Below are positions 49,058 through 61,299 of a DNA stretch of 64,000 nucleotides, piece by piece; position 1 is the first letter of the stretch, and each line of letters begins with the position of its first letter. The stretch is from Nautilus pompilius (taxonomy: Eukaryota > Mollusca > Cephalopoda > Nautilida > Nautilidae): NCBI GenBank assembly GCA_018389105.1, contig JACATO010002450.1, positions 1,434,501 through 1,498,500 on the forward strand, in the 5' to 3' direction. A model generated the notes under the pieces. It saw only the letters and a list, made by a program, of their open reading frames with translations. It was not told where the DNA came from and searched no databases. The position numbers and the translations under genes were made by a program.

Positions 49058-49150
49058 CAAGTAAAAGAAAATTTCTGGGAGACAATTTTGGATCAAATAT
49101 TGGAAGCAGAGCACAGGAAATACCTGCAAGAAATGGAAATGCAATATTAA
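49058..49150 (+). CDS. Possible alternative terminal exon of the coiled-coil gene
   Basis: After a strong acceptor (ctctctttttaacag) come 30 codons and a TAA: QVKENFWETILDQILEAEHR then KYLQEMEMQY. The phase is 0, so it can follow exon 43361-43426 directly and replace the HMDPDV...EQFC tail with another charged helical one. Base and residue composition are unlike the flanking intergenic DNA. No transcript evidence is available here. It could also be the last exon of an unseen gene, or chance. Confidence 0.45.
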   Translation, partial: QVKENFWETILDQILEAEHRKYLQEMEMQY

Positions 49151-49395
49151 TAAGTAAATGAATTCTTATAAATTAAACTGAGCCATTTTGTCAGAATTTT
49201 CAGGTGGTGCTTGCAATGAAATGGTTTATACACAGTTTGTATCTTGAGCATGTCCCCTGTTTATGCCCCCAGAATTTATGGTGTCAAGACTAAGCTTTTC
49301 TTGTACAACTCATTTCACCCTACCACCAAAGACACTTTAGACAAAGGCACCTAAGTGGAAAGATGACAATCTTCCTAACATTTACAAAAATCATT

Positions 49396-49594
49396 TCAAC
49401 TCTGACCTTTTTCGTGGAGATGCAATAATCTGTCAAGCAGGATGAGTGTCTCCACCACTGGTGCCAGACACAAACGAACAGTGTAGAAGCTAACAACATC
49501 CTTCCACCTGCACAGATTGGCTTCTGCCTCCTCCAGGATGGCTGTGGGAATTGTTTCAGCCATTCCAAAACGTTTTAAACACAGCTCAGCATAT
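49396..49594 (-). CDS. METTL25B: METTL25B-like exon 4, reads to a TGA
   Basis: After acceptor tttttttcag it reads [19 protein letters not shown] and later [19 protein letters not shown], then HLHEKGQS and a TGA at 49396-49398. RRNAD1 normally runs about 35 residues further. A possible donor (aaag|gtcaga, exon edge 49407) lies just before the stop. The true last exon may therefore be further downstream on the - strand, but I could not find it. Confidence 0.8.
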
Positions 49595-52500
49595 CTGAAA
49601 AAAATTACTGGTACTTTATTTTATCATCAGGCAACTTTCAATATTAAATAAAGAATTATACATCAAACCAAAATCTACGGAATAATGAATAGAACTAGCT
49701 AAAGAGAAATACTAGTCTTGATAATAAAAAAAAGCAATATATATTTACCAAAGAGAAGAATTATCATATGCCAGTAGAAATATCATTTTAAAGGCAATTT
49801 TTATTTTTTCTTAGCTTTGCTTCAACACAAAGCTATAAAGAAAATATGACAAAGTGCACACGTACAAAATGGCTTCCAAAGGATATGTAAGCCACCAAAT
49901 GGGAAGAATATTAACCCCTTATGATACTGAAAGCAGATTTACCCCCATGACTTCAAAAAATATAATTTAGCACCAAAAGGGTTAACAATGATCACTTATT
50001 ATGACTTAGGCAGGCCTGCAAAGTGAATTAAGTTTGCATAACGCTCAAAGTTGGACAATACAACAGAATATTTATGATTTTTAAACAACAATCCAATCAG
50101 AAATTGCATAGACCACAGAACCTTACTGATTTAGACTGTACTGATGATACCTTTCTCCCCCACCAGAGGTGACATTTATGCACTGCATGGTCCCCCCCCC
50201 AAGCAAAGCGTGCTGCATACACACACCAGATTAGAGAGCTGTGAGAAAGGGACACTGTCCCATGGTATAAGATTTTTGTAGAGGTTTAAAAAATACAATA
50301 AGCAGCTTACGTTGAAAATGACAGTTCTTCAGCTTTTTTAACAGTCAGTCTTATGCAGTCATTCTTGAAATTTGGATCAAGTCTTATCAGAATTATCTGC
50401 ACTGCAGCTCGGTAACAATGCCGACGGAGACTTGGCATTTCATCTTTGGAAAAAAAGAAAATTACTCAAATAAAATGTTGTCCTTCCACCTTTTATTAGA
50501 GTATGAACAGATTTTTTCTTTTTTAAATTACACTGAATAACTTAAATTCTTAAGACCTCAGCTAAATCAGACTAATACTGTTTGCTAACACTGGGTAAAA
50601 AAGATGTGATGAGATAAAACGCCTGACCAACATTACCTTTCAGTCTTTGACAATAGGCATCAACAAAATGGCAGGCCATTTCTAGTGCTTCATATGATAG
50701 GCAGTGAGAAAAACCACAGATGTAATGACTAAGAGGGTAGCCACAAGATGAAGCAGTTTCTTTTGTCCTTTGAAAATTGTACAAAAAAAAAAATTCAGAT
50801 GATAAAAAAATGAATTAATGACATAGTGCCCATATTATTTTTTCTACATTGCATATAGATTCCTACACAGATTATTTACCTACACCACCTATTTAAAAAC
50901 TTGACATACTTGGACTGTCAGTCACTGAGAAAGTGCCTTGGCTGATATCATCTTCATTCAACATGTACAGGTACAGCACGTCCCTTTTCAGAAATCATTC
51001 AGAACAGTATAAAACTGAACATTGGATATATTATCACTATTTAAATAAAAAAAATTATACAATTGTTAATAATAATAATGATAGAGTCAAGCTGTTTGAG
51101 ACTTTTCACAAATCACATACTAGGTATTCTAGAGATTTTTTTGCTACTTAATTGACAGGTGAGATAAAGTAATAAAATTCTCAATTTGTATTAATTAAAC
51201 TTCTATATTTCACTATTACTTACAACCAAAAAACACAGCTGAATTAATAACGATTTATGAAAAATTTACAAGTTTGACCTAAAATCTAAAAAAAAAAAAA
51301 ACTGAGCAAGATGATAGCAGCTATGAAATTTTCTATCTGCCTTATAGTCAATCATTTATAGAACTGAAAACTACAAAGGAACACTTGTATTTAAAAAAAA
51401 ACAAATTTGACAACACACCATTTATAATTAAATTAAGCAAAATTAATTCTAGCAATTTCCAATAGATACAAAGTGAAAAAACAAACTCTCCTGATTCTAC
51501 AATGTCCATTTTAAAGAGGATTAAAAACATCTAATATAACCTTTACCCATACCTAGTAGCAAGTTTCTGAATGTGGACTTTTAGAAAGAGCTTTGATGCT
51601 CTTTAATGTCATAGATTTACCCTACAGCAAGTAAAAGCTTTTAAGAAAAAATTAAGTTCTCTTGCTTACTACTGTAGATCTTATAAAATTTAATTTTGAT
51701 CTCATATGTATTCACTTGTTTTGTATTTTTAGAATCTTACATATATAATTGCTTTTCTCCTTTGTTTTGATTAATGAACAGCAAGACTCTGGTCACTAGG
51801 AAAAGACAATTTTAAAGTGAGATCAGAACATCATTATCATCTTGGAAGTTCTAATGGTAGTTATTTTGCTTCTCCATTCCAAACCATCTGAAACAATCAG
51901 TATATCTAGCACTAGAAGGCACACATTTCATCTAGTCTACCCAGGATTTAACTATCCTGGTTTCTTATAAATATATATAGCCAGTACTTACTGTAAACAA
52001 GTTAACTTCATGTAGCAACAGCCCACCAAGGTCAAGGCAACAGCTTGTGAACATGCAGCAAATATACGTAACATCGTGGCTGACAGATCACCACAAGCAT
52101 GCAATCCACACATAACAAGCGTGTCTATGTTTGGCTGGCTAGCCAGAGTTCTGCAAGTATCTTGTAGTAAATTGGAATGCTTCATGCATTCCTTTGTTCC
52201 TTTCACATAATTCCAGTGAGTGGCATGACCTATGTTTAAAAACTTTTCAGTCGGTACATTTCTACTATTTTCATTCTGCGTAACCATGGTGTTTATTTTG
52301 GACAGACAGCTAGCATCAGATAGTTTTTTTCTGCAATGTTTGTCTGAATGTAAAAAACACTGCATCTCTTGCACAGTTTTGATTGAGTTACTTGTAGGTG
52401 AACCTGATAAACAGTTCTCCAATGTTGATGAACTATTTCCAGGTGCACCATATTTAGTTCTAAGGCTATCATCAGAATCCATGTTAGTGCTGTGGACTGC

Positions 52501-52638
52501 CTGGTTGATCATGCTGAGGAAATCATTTGAAGAAATGTTGGGTTCAATCACATAGACCACATGATTTGGTAACCTATTCTGGTTTTGCATTTCCTTGAAT
52601 TCCATTGCACTACCATCACAAGCAACTCCAGGGGACAT
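49396..52638 (-). CDS. METTL25B: METTL25B (RRNAD1)-like methyltransferase-domain protein, C-terminal half, four exons
   Basis: Exons in transcript order are 52638-51992, 50767-50637, 50443-50311 and 49594-49396. All have GT-AG junctions and consistent phases (0, 2, 1, 2). The product carries GLHACGDLS and VGCCYMKL, then [28 protein letters not shown] and [16 protein letters not shown] recognise these blocks, in the same order, from METTL25B/RRNAD1, a protein with a Methyltransf_32-type Rossmann fold. Its catalytic activity is not settled, as far as I know. The SAM-binding N-terminal half is not in these exons. The first exon opens at an acceptor (tctgtcttctag), so its ATG is probably an internal Met. 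The gene converges on the coiled-coil gene. Confidence 0.85.
49911..49985. mobile_element. 75-bp TTAA-ended palindromic MITE
   Basis: Starts TTAACCCCTTATGAT and ends CACCAAAAGGGTTAA, so both ends read TTAACCC inwards. TTAA is the target of piggyBac-type transposases. It lies between two METTL25B exons. Confidence 0.55.
50311..50443 (-). CDS. METTL25B: METTL25B-like exon 3 of window
   Basis: This 133-nt exon has acceptor tttttttccaaag and donor gtaagc. It reads [19 protein letters not shown], and later [18 protein letters not shown]. The RxHCYRAA block is a family signature. Entry and exit phases match the flanking exons. Confidence 0.85.
50637..50767 (-). CDS. METTL25B: METTL25B-like exon 2 of window
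   Basis: This 131-nt exon follows acceptor ttttcaaag and precedes donor gtaatg. It reads [19 protein letters not shown] then [19 protein letters not shown] and CQRLK. This corresponds to the GYPLSQWV...YRLREGACHALEEY segment of RRNAD1. Confidence 0.85.
50768..51991 (-). other. Intron of the METTL25B-like gene
   Basis: AT-rich intron with A runs at about 50786 and 51288. No element recognised. Confidence 0.6.
51992..52638 (-). CDS. METTL25B: METTL25B-like exon with GLHACGDLS and GCCYMKL motifs
   Basis: This 647-nt exon enters in phase 0 and leaves two bases over before gtaagt. Residues about 178-186 of the open frame are GLHACGDLS and about 206-212 are GCCYMKL, the family's core strands. Residues about 30-165 form a Ser/Asn/Thr-rich, low-conservation linker. 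It is much longer than the corresponding stretch I recall in vertebrate RRNAD1, between HHVVRWVDP and the GLHACGD strand. Confidence 0.88.
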
Positions 52639-54700
52639 CTAGAAGACAGAAATGTGTACACAATCTTGTTATTAACACAAAATCCTCCCAAATCCATTCC
52701 ATTGCAAGGTAAATTTAAAATAATTAGTGCTAAAAGCATCTTATCGCATTTTTTTTTGTTTTTTTGGGTTTTTCAGATATACATGATCTTAAATGTTTTG
52801 AATCAGAATAATCTCACCAGCCCAAAAAATTACTCACTGAATTTCTCTTCTGGCATTTAAATGCAAATGAGAGCTAATAAAACACAAAAAAAGAACACTA
52901 GAAGTAGATTTTAACAGATGAAATAAAACTTAAACCATACATTGTACAAAGTGTTGCTTAAAAAACAGTAATATATAGTTAAGCAATTACAAGGAGACAG
53001 AAAAGTTGTCAAAGGTTATGTAAATTATCCAGAGTTGAACAATAATGTTCATTCATCTAGATATGTAGATTTAAAATATATCATTACAAGTACACACTGC
53101 TTGTAATGAGCAGTTTATAAAGCATTTAGACAGCAGTTGTGTTCTCTGTTGTTTTATTACGTGCAGTACAGTATATCTGCAGCAACTTCAGTCTGTTATT
53201 ATCAATTCCAATAACTCGTTTCTTACTCTAACACTTGGGAAAATAATTGTTATGGACATCAAAGAATGTAGCTGCACCTGCTCAGCTGGAAATAAAGAGA
53301 GAAAAGAAACATGCTGCAGTGTAATTACTGTTAAGCTGGGTTTACTGTTTGCTGTTGCTTTTAATTTTATTTTTATATTTATTTTTTTAATTAAATTACT
53401 TCTGCTGGTAGCATATTTCAATGTTAAAAAAAAGCTAACTATTGGTGAAATTAGTTTCTTTTAAAGAGGTTATTACCTGAAATGTTCATGGCTCAAACTC
53501 ATGACTACAGCAGTAGTAGGACCTGGACAATCTATATAATTCTTTAAAACAATGGCTGTGACATTGATGCAATTTATTTGTGTATACACTTTTGCAACAG
53601 AGGTCCCAGAAAATAAACTGATTACTGAGTAGTGTTCCAAACAAATTTTTTAAATCTGGCATTTTTATTTTTTTATCTATTCATTTTCTTTTTTTTTAAA
53701 ATATGTAACAACTTGCACGGCAGATCATTTGTCTGGGCTTTGTATGATTGTTCATAGAACAGAAGTTACAGTTAACAAGCACAAACTTATTCAAAAAGTA
53801 ATGGATAAGTTTGGACAAGACCAGACAATGACTAGATAAAAAGCAAGAAAAAATATATCACTCTTTATTCCAATCTAGAGGCAAAAACGTTAGCAATCTT
53901 CTACAAGAAAAAGAAACCTATATGGATGGCTATCAGGCAATCTGTAATTAACATTAGACATGTAGTGTATATGTATGCATATGGGAGCTTCAGTGCCACC
54001 TGCCACCACAAACATATACCTTTGCTGCACTTAGGTCTTTATACTTGTAGCAGCAGCAATGCTGAATCTCACACAAACATGCATACAAGTAACTATGTGG
54101 TGTGATAAGTTTTCTTACTCTAGGAGGTAACACTAATAATAAAATAGATGTTTGTGGCAGCACAAATTTATTTTTTTTTAAATAAAAATGTACATATATA
54201 AATAATGCTGACTTCCATTTTTGAAAGAAATTTTCCAAGAGACACTTAGTGGTTTGACTAGTGATTTAATTATTAATAGGATAACACTCAAAAACAACAA
54301 AGATTTGACAAGACTATTAATAGGTTCAACAAATATCTGTATTGGTATCTAAGAACTATTTATGTACAATTGTTATTTTTTCTTTTAGAGAAGTTTGCAA
54401 AAAAGTTGAATCTTTGTTATATTTTAAATTTTTTTTTAGAGCAAACTCAGAGATAGAAATTATTTAATAAGTTTAGCCTGCAAATTTTATAGCTTCATTT
54501 TAACCATATTTTTGTAATTCTGGAAAAATGGGATAGTAAAAATCTCACAAAATAGTATTTAATAAATTGGCATAATAATAAAAAGGCCTCAATGAAAAAT
54601 CATCAAAAAAGTTTAAAAGTTACCAGTGTGAAATGATTTCTTTCATACAATAAATTTAGGCTTTTAATATTTTTTAGTTACCTATCCCTAAGCAATCTTG
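52639..54700 (-). other. Upstream intron or spacer of the METTL25B-like gene
   Basis: Mostly AT-rich. Two - strand open segments near 53126-53225 and 53477-53640 could be coding and are treated as a finding. A 9-bp perfect hairpin (CATTACAAG/CTTGTAATG) lies at about 53082-53108. Confidence 0.4.
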
Positions 54701-54719
54701 GTTTCCTATTAAGGCTTGT

Positions 54720-57700
54720 TACAAAGTTAAAGAGAAGCAGCATGAAGATGATGGCAGAGATAAAATTGAAGATAAATCATGTGCATTATAAATAGATGTA
54801 ATTGTAAATAACAATGCTCTAACAGAGCGTGTGTTTAATTTAATAACTGCATCTAAAGATAAGTCTAAAGTCTTGGGTCTTTTTAATGCACTTAAGACCA
54901 AAATTTGAAAATATATTTTTTTAGATCTAAGATTACAGTAACTTCATATTTCAAATATATATGTTGAATTTAAAGACATTGAGACTAATATGAAAGAAGT
55001 AAACACACTATCATTTTAATGATCTAACTCATATTTTACAGAGTATATATTAAGCATCAAAGTATACTTATGAAAGAGTTTTTTTATATATCTTTTTGTA
55101 AAAATTGATGTATGACTCAAAGCATATCTTATATAGAACTACCTGACTTTATTTTAAATATGCAAAACATAGATAAGAAATACACCAAATTATCACAAAT
55201 GTTTTATTTGGTCCATATTAGCACATCTACGTCAAATAGTCAAAAACATACCTATAAAGTATAAACCATCTGAATGAACATGGATTAGATCCAGAATAAT
55301 TTACCCTGATGCTGTAAACAAAATAACAAAATTTGAAGAAAATAATTTGCATTTAGATATATTGGTTAATTGTTATATATAAGATAATAAAAAAATTATG
55401 CACAAAATCATGTAAATTCCTTACTCATTACAGAAGATGGAAAAGTTCATCATATTCTAATTAGAGATTTATCTAAACTAGTCAGATCACATATTACTTC
55501 ATAAAAGAAAAAAAATTATATTTGTAACAATTATTTAATTAATTATAAAGATGATGAGAAAGAGCTTGTAAAATAAAGAAACTGTGGTAAAATTACCTCA
55601 GTTCTTCCTAGATTAATATGTTTAATGATAAACTAGAATTTAGATACTATTTTGCAAAACTTAAAAAACCTTTTATAACATACGCAAATTTTGAAAATGT
55701 TCAACGAAAAGCACCTGGGCAAACTCTAAGCACAAAATATGAGCCTATCTTATTTAGAGCATAAACTAAGGAAGGAGAAAATATCTTAATGATCTTCATG
55801 AAATGTATTAAGAGAGGTCAATATCTATACTATTTTATCAAACCTTTGACTAATGACCTATAAAACTGAAGATTATATGGAATTTATAAAATCTAACAAT
55901 TATCTTAATTGAAGAACTTTTTATTAATGAACATAAAAAAGTAATAGATTATTGTTATCTCATTGGTAAATTCAGGGATGTTGTATGTGAGTGTAATTTA
56001 AATTTTGAATATCTAAATCATACCACATCTCTTTTCTGAAAATCTACTAAAGACAACTTTTTCTATTATGCCACAAGCATCAGAAAAATATTTCTTTTTT
56101 ATTTTAAAAACTTGCTAGTAGAGAATTTTAAAAGAATAAATTAATAACTCTCTTAAAATTAGATTTTCAGATGTATGGAAACAAGTATAGGAAAGTTAAT
56201 CTAAAACCAGATCAATTTATTCATACAACTAATTAAACTCTTAGAAAGAAAGATGTCTTTCCACATTAATTTATCAATGACTTTAGTAATCTACTAGTAC
56301 ATTAAAACACAGATAGACAGACATGGTTAATTAGATTTTTTTTTTTAAATCTCAGATTTTGAATATTTTAAATTATGTCAAAAATATATTACAGAATTAG
56401 GAGAGTATAATGATATTTATCTCAAATCTGATGTTTTAATTTTATCTGATGTGTTTGAAAACTTTAGAGTTATACACCAAGAAGCTTATAAATTAAATCC
56501 ATATCAATTCTTTACAGCCCCCTTTTTAGTTTGGAATGAATGTCTAAAGATGATAAATAAAATTAGAACTCTTAACAGATTATATTTTATTAATGACAGA
56601 ACAAGCATCTATGCTAATATATCGAAGTGATTTAAAATCTCTTGAAAGAAGAAAAGTATCAGATATCAAACCAAGAAGTGTCTTAAAATTAGATGAAGAG
56701 AGTACAGATTTAAATTATGACTCAAATAAGAAAAAAATTGTATATTATTTACTTAGAGGCTAATAATCTTAGTAGTTGGAATATGTGCCAACTTCTACCT
56801 ATTGATAACTTTAAATGGGTAAAACAAAAGAATCTAGAACATTATTAAGATATAGTTATAAAAATATCAGCTGACTCACCAGATGGTACAATACATGAAC
56901 TGGATTTAGAATATCCAAAAGAATGACATAATTATCACAAAGACTATTAGCTTTGGAAAATTTTTTACCCAAACAAGAAAGACTCACTTTAACAAAATAA
57001 AATAATAGGTGATAAAATAGAATCTAAACCTACTGTTACAAAATTATTAAACTCTCTTTATAATAAAAAAATTATGTAGTAAATTTTAGAAATCTTCAGC
57101 TTCATTTATCTCTAGTTATGAAGATAACTAAAACAATGCTATTAATTTTAATCATTTAAGTTGATTAAAGCCTTATAGAGTTAAACACACATATGAGAAC
57201 TATGTCTACAAATAATTTTGAAAAAAGTTTTATAAGTTAATGAATAACTAGGTTTATGGTAAAACTATGGAAAATTTTAAAAAATTAAGTTGTAAAAGTC
57301 TGTTCAATCTTCCCCAAACTTAACAAATTGTTAATAAAATTGCTCAGTAGAATACTAAAAGTTATTATTAATGAAAATCTAGTACTCTTGTATATGAAAA
57401 ATAAACCTATTAATTTTAATAAACCACTTTACTTAAAAATGTACATTTAGCTCTTTCTCTGCCAAGGTTTTTGGCATCATTTCCATTAACAAATTCATTC
57501 CTCTATTGACAGATGATTTGAAATCCTCCCAAGGGCATTCACCAATGCTTAAACAATGTCTGGTGCTACTGATCAGCCATCTACTGAGTGTCACAAAAAC
57601 TATGTTACATCGGTGATCTTGGACTTTGGCAATCAGTGGGATGTGATATTGATCAGAGATCCCTGACTTTGTCATGGAAAGGGTTAATTACTCTAAATAT

Positions 57701-58650
57701 CTTAATGCATAATTTTTATTTTAATATTATGAAATCGAGATATAAGGATAATCTATTGTTTTCAGATACTGATTCTCTATTCTCTCATTTTAAAACAGAA
57801 GATATTTATAAAGGCATGGAAAAAGATTACACCTCTGCTTACTCAGTAAATCATCCATCAAAAATAGTTGTTGGGAAAATGAAAGATGAGTATGCAAAAA
57901 TAACTGTTGGGTGTTGTGAACTTAAATCTATAATTTATACAATAGATCTTAAATTTTTTTAGAAATTGGGGGGGGAGAATCACTATTGTCAGATTTATAA
58001 TGATATGATTGACTTTAATAAATTGCATGGAATAGATGATAGGTTTCATGTAATCATACAACAACAGCTGAATTAAAAGAGCATTATCTTCTGACTGTAT
58101 TTGATGTACATAAATCACAAAAATTAAAAAATATACAGCTGATGTTAAACTTAATTTTAGTAAAAACTGTCCTACAGAATATCAAAGATTTGTAGTTGTT
58201 TTGTCTGTCAGAATTGAAATTGTACAATCAGATGGTATAAATTAAACAATGATTGTGATGTTATAGCAAAAATCTCTTTTATGACATTTTCTTCTAAATA
58301 AATGGAGCAATGTTTCACATAGTTCTCTTGAATGAAGATTACAAATATGAATTCATAAAGATATAGTGGAGGTGCTTTGAAACTGACCTATTCTTATTAC
58401 AAGATGACAAAAAAAGTGTGTTGAAAAGGATCAAGGTTCTGAAAAAATATTAAATGGATAAAAAGTATTTGAAGACACTTAAAAATCTTTAATTAAAAAA
58501 GCATTACAACTAAAGCATTATATAGATACTTTATGTAAAACAAAAAATACATGAAAATATAATCAAATTAGATAAGAAAAACATTTATCCAGTTAATCTT
58601 AGTAAAGTTGTTTTACCTCTTTTTGTTTATGTTATATACTAGATGTTGAA
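54720..58650 (+). pseudogene. Polinton protein-primed family B DNA polymerase remnant
   Basis: Scattered short blocks on the + strand occur in the order of Polinton pPolB: an exonuclease-side stretch near 55.2-56.0 kb, ENFRVIHQEAYKLNP near 56.46 kb, EANNLSSWNMCQLLP near 56.76 kb, YGKTMENFKKL near 57.25 kb, and FSDTDSLFSHFKTED near 57.76 kb with the DTDS catalytic box. The remnant is broken in many places and holds a MITE insertion at 57447-57687. Confidence 0.8.
57447..57687. mobile_element. TTAA-type MITE inserted in the Polinton polymerase remnant
   Basis: About 240 bp, less AT-rich than its surroundings. Its ends read TTAGCTCTTTCTCTGCCAAG on the left and, on the other strand, TTAACCCTTTCCATGACAAA on the right, imperfect inverted repeats starting at a TTAA-like site. 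Polymerase-like sequence resumes to the right. Confidence 0.55.
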
Positions 58651-58889
58651 ATATCAACCTTAGAGGCGACTAAAATGTGTGTAAAAACCAACACACTTTT
58701 AGTGGAACATTTTTTTTTTGCAACTACTGCTCATAAAATGTTCCTAACATTTATTCACAATCTAAAGCTTCTAATTTTTGCAAGAGAGTGTTATTAAACT
58801 GTACAATTTAAAATATTTCATCAGTCCAAAATTTTTTCGTATCCTTTTCAAACTATTTTTGTGTTCATACCAAATCTCTAGTTTTAAAT

Positions 58890-59235
58890 AAAAATTTCTC
58901 TTTTTTCTTCTTTAACTTTTTGTCTACTTCATCATTCTTTTCACTTGCTTCTTTCAGTGACATACCAAAGATGTTTTTTGTTGTTATGCTCTTTAATTTT
59001 TTTAATTTATCTAAAATGCTTGTACAATTACTATTATTATTTTCTGTAAAAGTTTTTCCACATATTATTTTTTACAGTTTTATTAGATCTCTCAACTTCA
59101 ACTGCTTTACTTTCACTGTATGTATGATAAAGTTCTATTCCCAAGAGGGTTTTTCTAAAATGTTTTTTAAAGTTCTGTTAACAAATTCACCTTCCTTGTC
59201 AAACATTAGTAATAAAGGTTCATGAATTCAATCTT
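58890..59235 (-). pseudogene. Polinton rve-type integrase remnant
   Basis: On the - strand, short blocks such as EGEFVNRT and VEVERSN resemble the central part of the retroviral-like integrase carried by Polintons. The segment is much shorter than a whole integrase and is broken. Confidence 0.65.
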
Positions 59236-60639
59236 CAGCCAGGACGCAGGATTCAACACATTTATGCACACAATATGACACCGGAAGACGATCGGAGATT
59301 CCACCAGTCAAAATATAGTGATTAGAATAACAAAGATGAGGATAACAGTCAAAAAATATCAATATGTAATAGATCTTTACTTAGTTTTGATAAATTATCT
59401 GAATTTAATCTTAAATCCAAGTGTTCCTGGACCACAGTAATTATACCCAAGTAAATGTTTTTTTTTTTTTGCTTTTTTTTTATCAAGGTATTTCTGGAGG
59501 TTTCTTAAAGATGATTGTATGTCACCTACAAAGACAAATTTTGTTTATGAGAAAAACATTTTTCCACACAAATTTCACATATTCATGTTTCCCTTAACAT
59601 TAGTATATAATTCTTACTAATTACCCATTTTCACTTTTATATTAGTTTTAGTTTTACATTGTAAACAATAAATTTTAGTCATTTATATATATATATATAT
59701 GAGTCTAAATTCAAAATCACTGGAGGATATATATTCAACCAAATTTCAGATTCATCTCTGAGGTCAACAGAAGTTTTATTGACGATGATTTTGTTTCGAA
59801 TTGTTTCTTCTGATAGGCTGAGCTTACAGAAGTGACTTTGAAAGTAAGACCAAAACTAAATTAGGCAAAACTAAATCTGAAACTTAACCATTTTTTTTTT
59901 TTTTTTATAAATGATTGAATTAAAAATTTATTGGGAAAATAATAAAGACCATAATATTTTTATTACAAGAAAGATAAGTGGATTGATTATAGAAGAAAGC
60001 AGGTATGGCAAAACTACTCATTAATTATGTGCATGTTATTAGATCCAGAATTTTTTCTAGATTATATATTTTTTGGAAAATGATAATAAAAAGTGGGTTT
60101 GATAACAGCATCTTAATAAACAACAGATAATAAGTATATTTAAAAATGAAAATGCTAAAGAATTAAAATTTAGACCCACAAAATGTTTGTGAAACAGAAG
60201 AAAGATTGAAAGAAGCAAGAAATTAGAAACAGGTGTAGATAAACAATATTCCTGATCCAAAAAATATTGATTCAAATTTTTAATGACTTAATGTGAAACA
60301 AAAATCAAACAAATCCTGAATTATTTTATACCAGAAAACATAATATTGATATTTTTCAAAACAATCACAAACTTCCAAGACATACCATCAGAAATAATTA
60401 ATATTTTATTTTCTTTCCATCACCTAAAAAATATCTCCAATATATTTGTAATGACTTGGTTAATAATGAAAAAGATTCTGATGAATAACACCTTCAAAGG
60501 AATTAAATTATAGGTTTTCAGTTATAAACAAATCATCTAATAAATATACTAAGAGATACCAATCAAAGTTTGATGAATTTTATTATCCAGCCTAATGATA
60601 TTGTTTAAAAATATTATTATTATTATTATTATTATATAA

Positions 60640-61030
60640 ATGCCATTTTATAAAATGAAAAAAGAAGAGATTATTAAATTTAAGGATTTTATTTTATCTA
60701 AAAAAAAGATTAAAGAAAGTTTCTTTGTGAAAAAAATAGGTTTACAAGATTTGTATACTAAATCACCAAAATTATTTCAGATTATATATACAAACATCTA
60801 TCCCTCAAAATATAGAAATACCTTTAACAAATACCAAATAGAATAAGTGCACCACCTTTAAAAGCCAATCCTCCTAAAATAGAAGTAGATGCAACTGCTG
60901 CAGATTATTTAGCTTCTAAGGATGATCAGTCTGCATTTGCTTTACAACACTTAGAATCTAAAAAAAAAAAAATCTTTGGTTTAACTAAAACAAAACCAAA
61001 TGAAAATATTCTTACTGTAGATATTCAAAA
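60640..61030 (+). pseudogene. Unassigned open stretch in the Polinton fossil
   Basis: A Lys-rich open stretch (SPKLFQIIYTNIYPSKYRN), then a more varied one with VDATAADYLASKDDQSAF. This fits an element-encoded protein, but I do not recognise the family. Confidence 0.3.
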
Positions 61031-61299
61031 TTATATTTTATTTTATTTATTTATCACAAGAATGGTGCTTCAAGGAAAGTTATGTTCAAGTAAAAATCAG
61101 AGATAAAAGTCCAGCAAAAGATTCATCTAGATTCTAGTCTAACAATGAGCAAACAATGACCATGGGTCAAAATCCAACCTGCAATCAGCTATTTAAAGAT
61201 ATTTGTAAAAATTAAATATTTCTAATTTGTGTATTAAACAATATTAAATTACATTAATTCTGCAGAAATCTTACTAAAGTATCATGTGACAATAAATTG

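Noticed and set aside
52232-52555. A 107-codon + strand open frame
   Set aside because: It lies antisense to the large METTL25B-like exon and has no motif of its own.
59681-59701. An AT dinucleotide run considered as an element border
   Set aside because: It is a plain microsatellite with no partner repeat.
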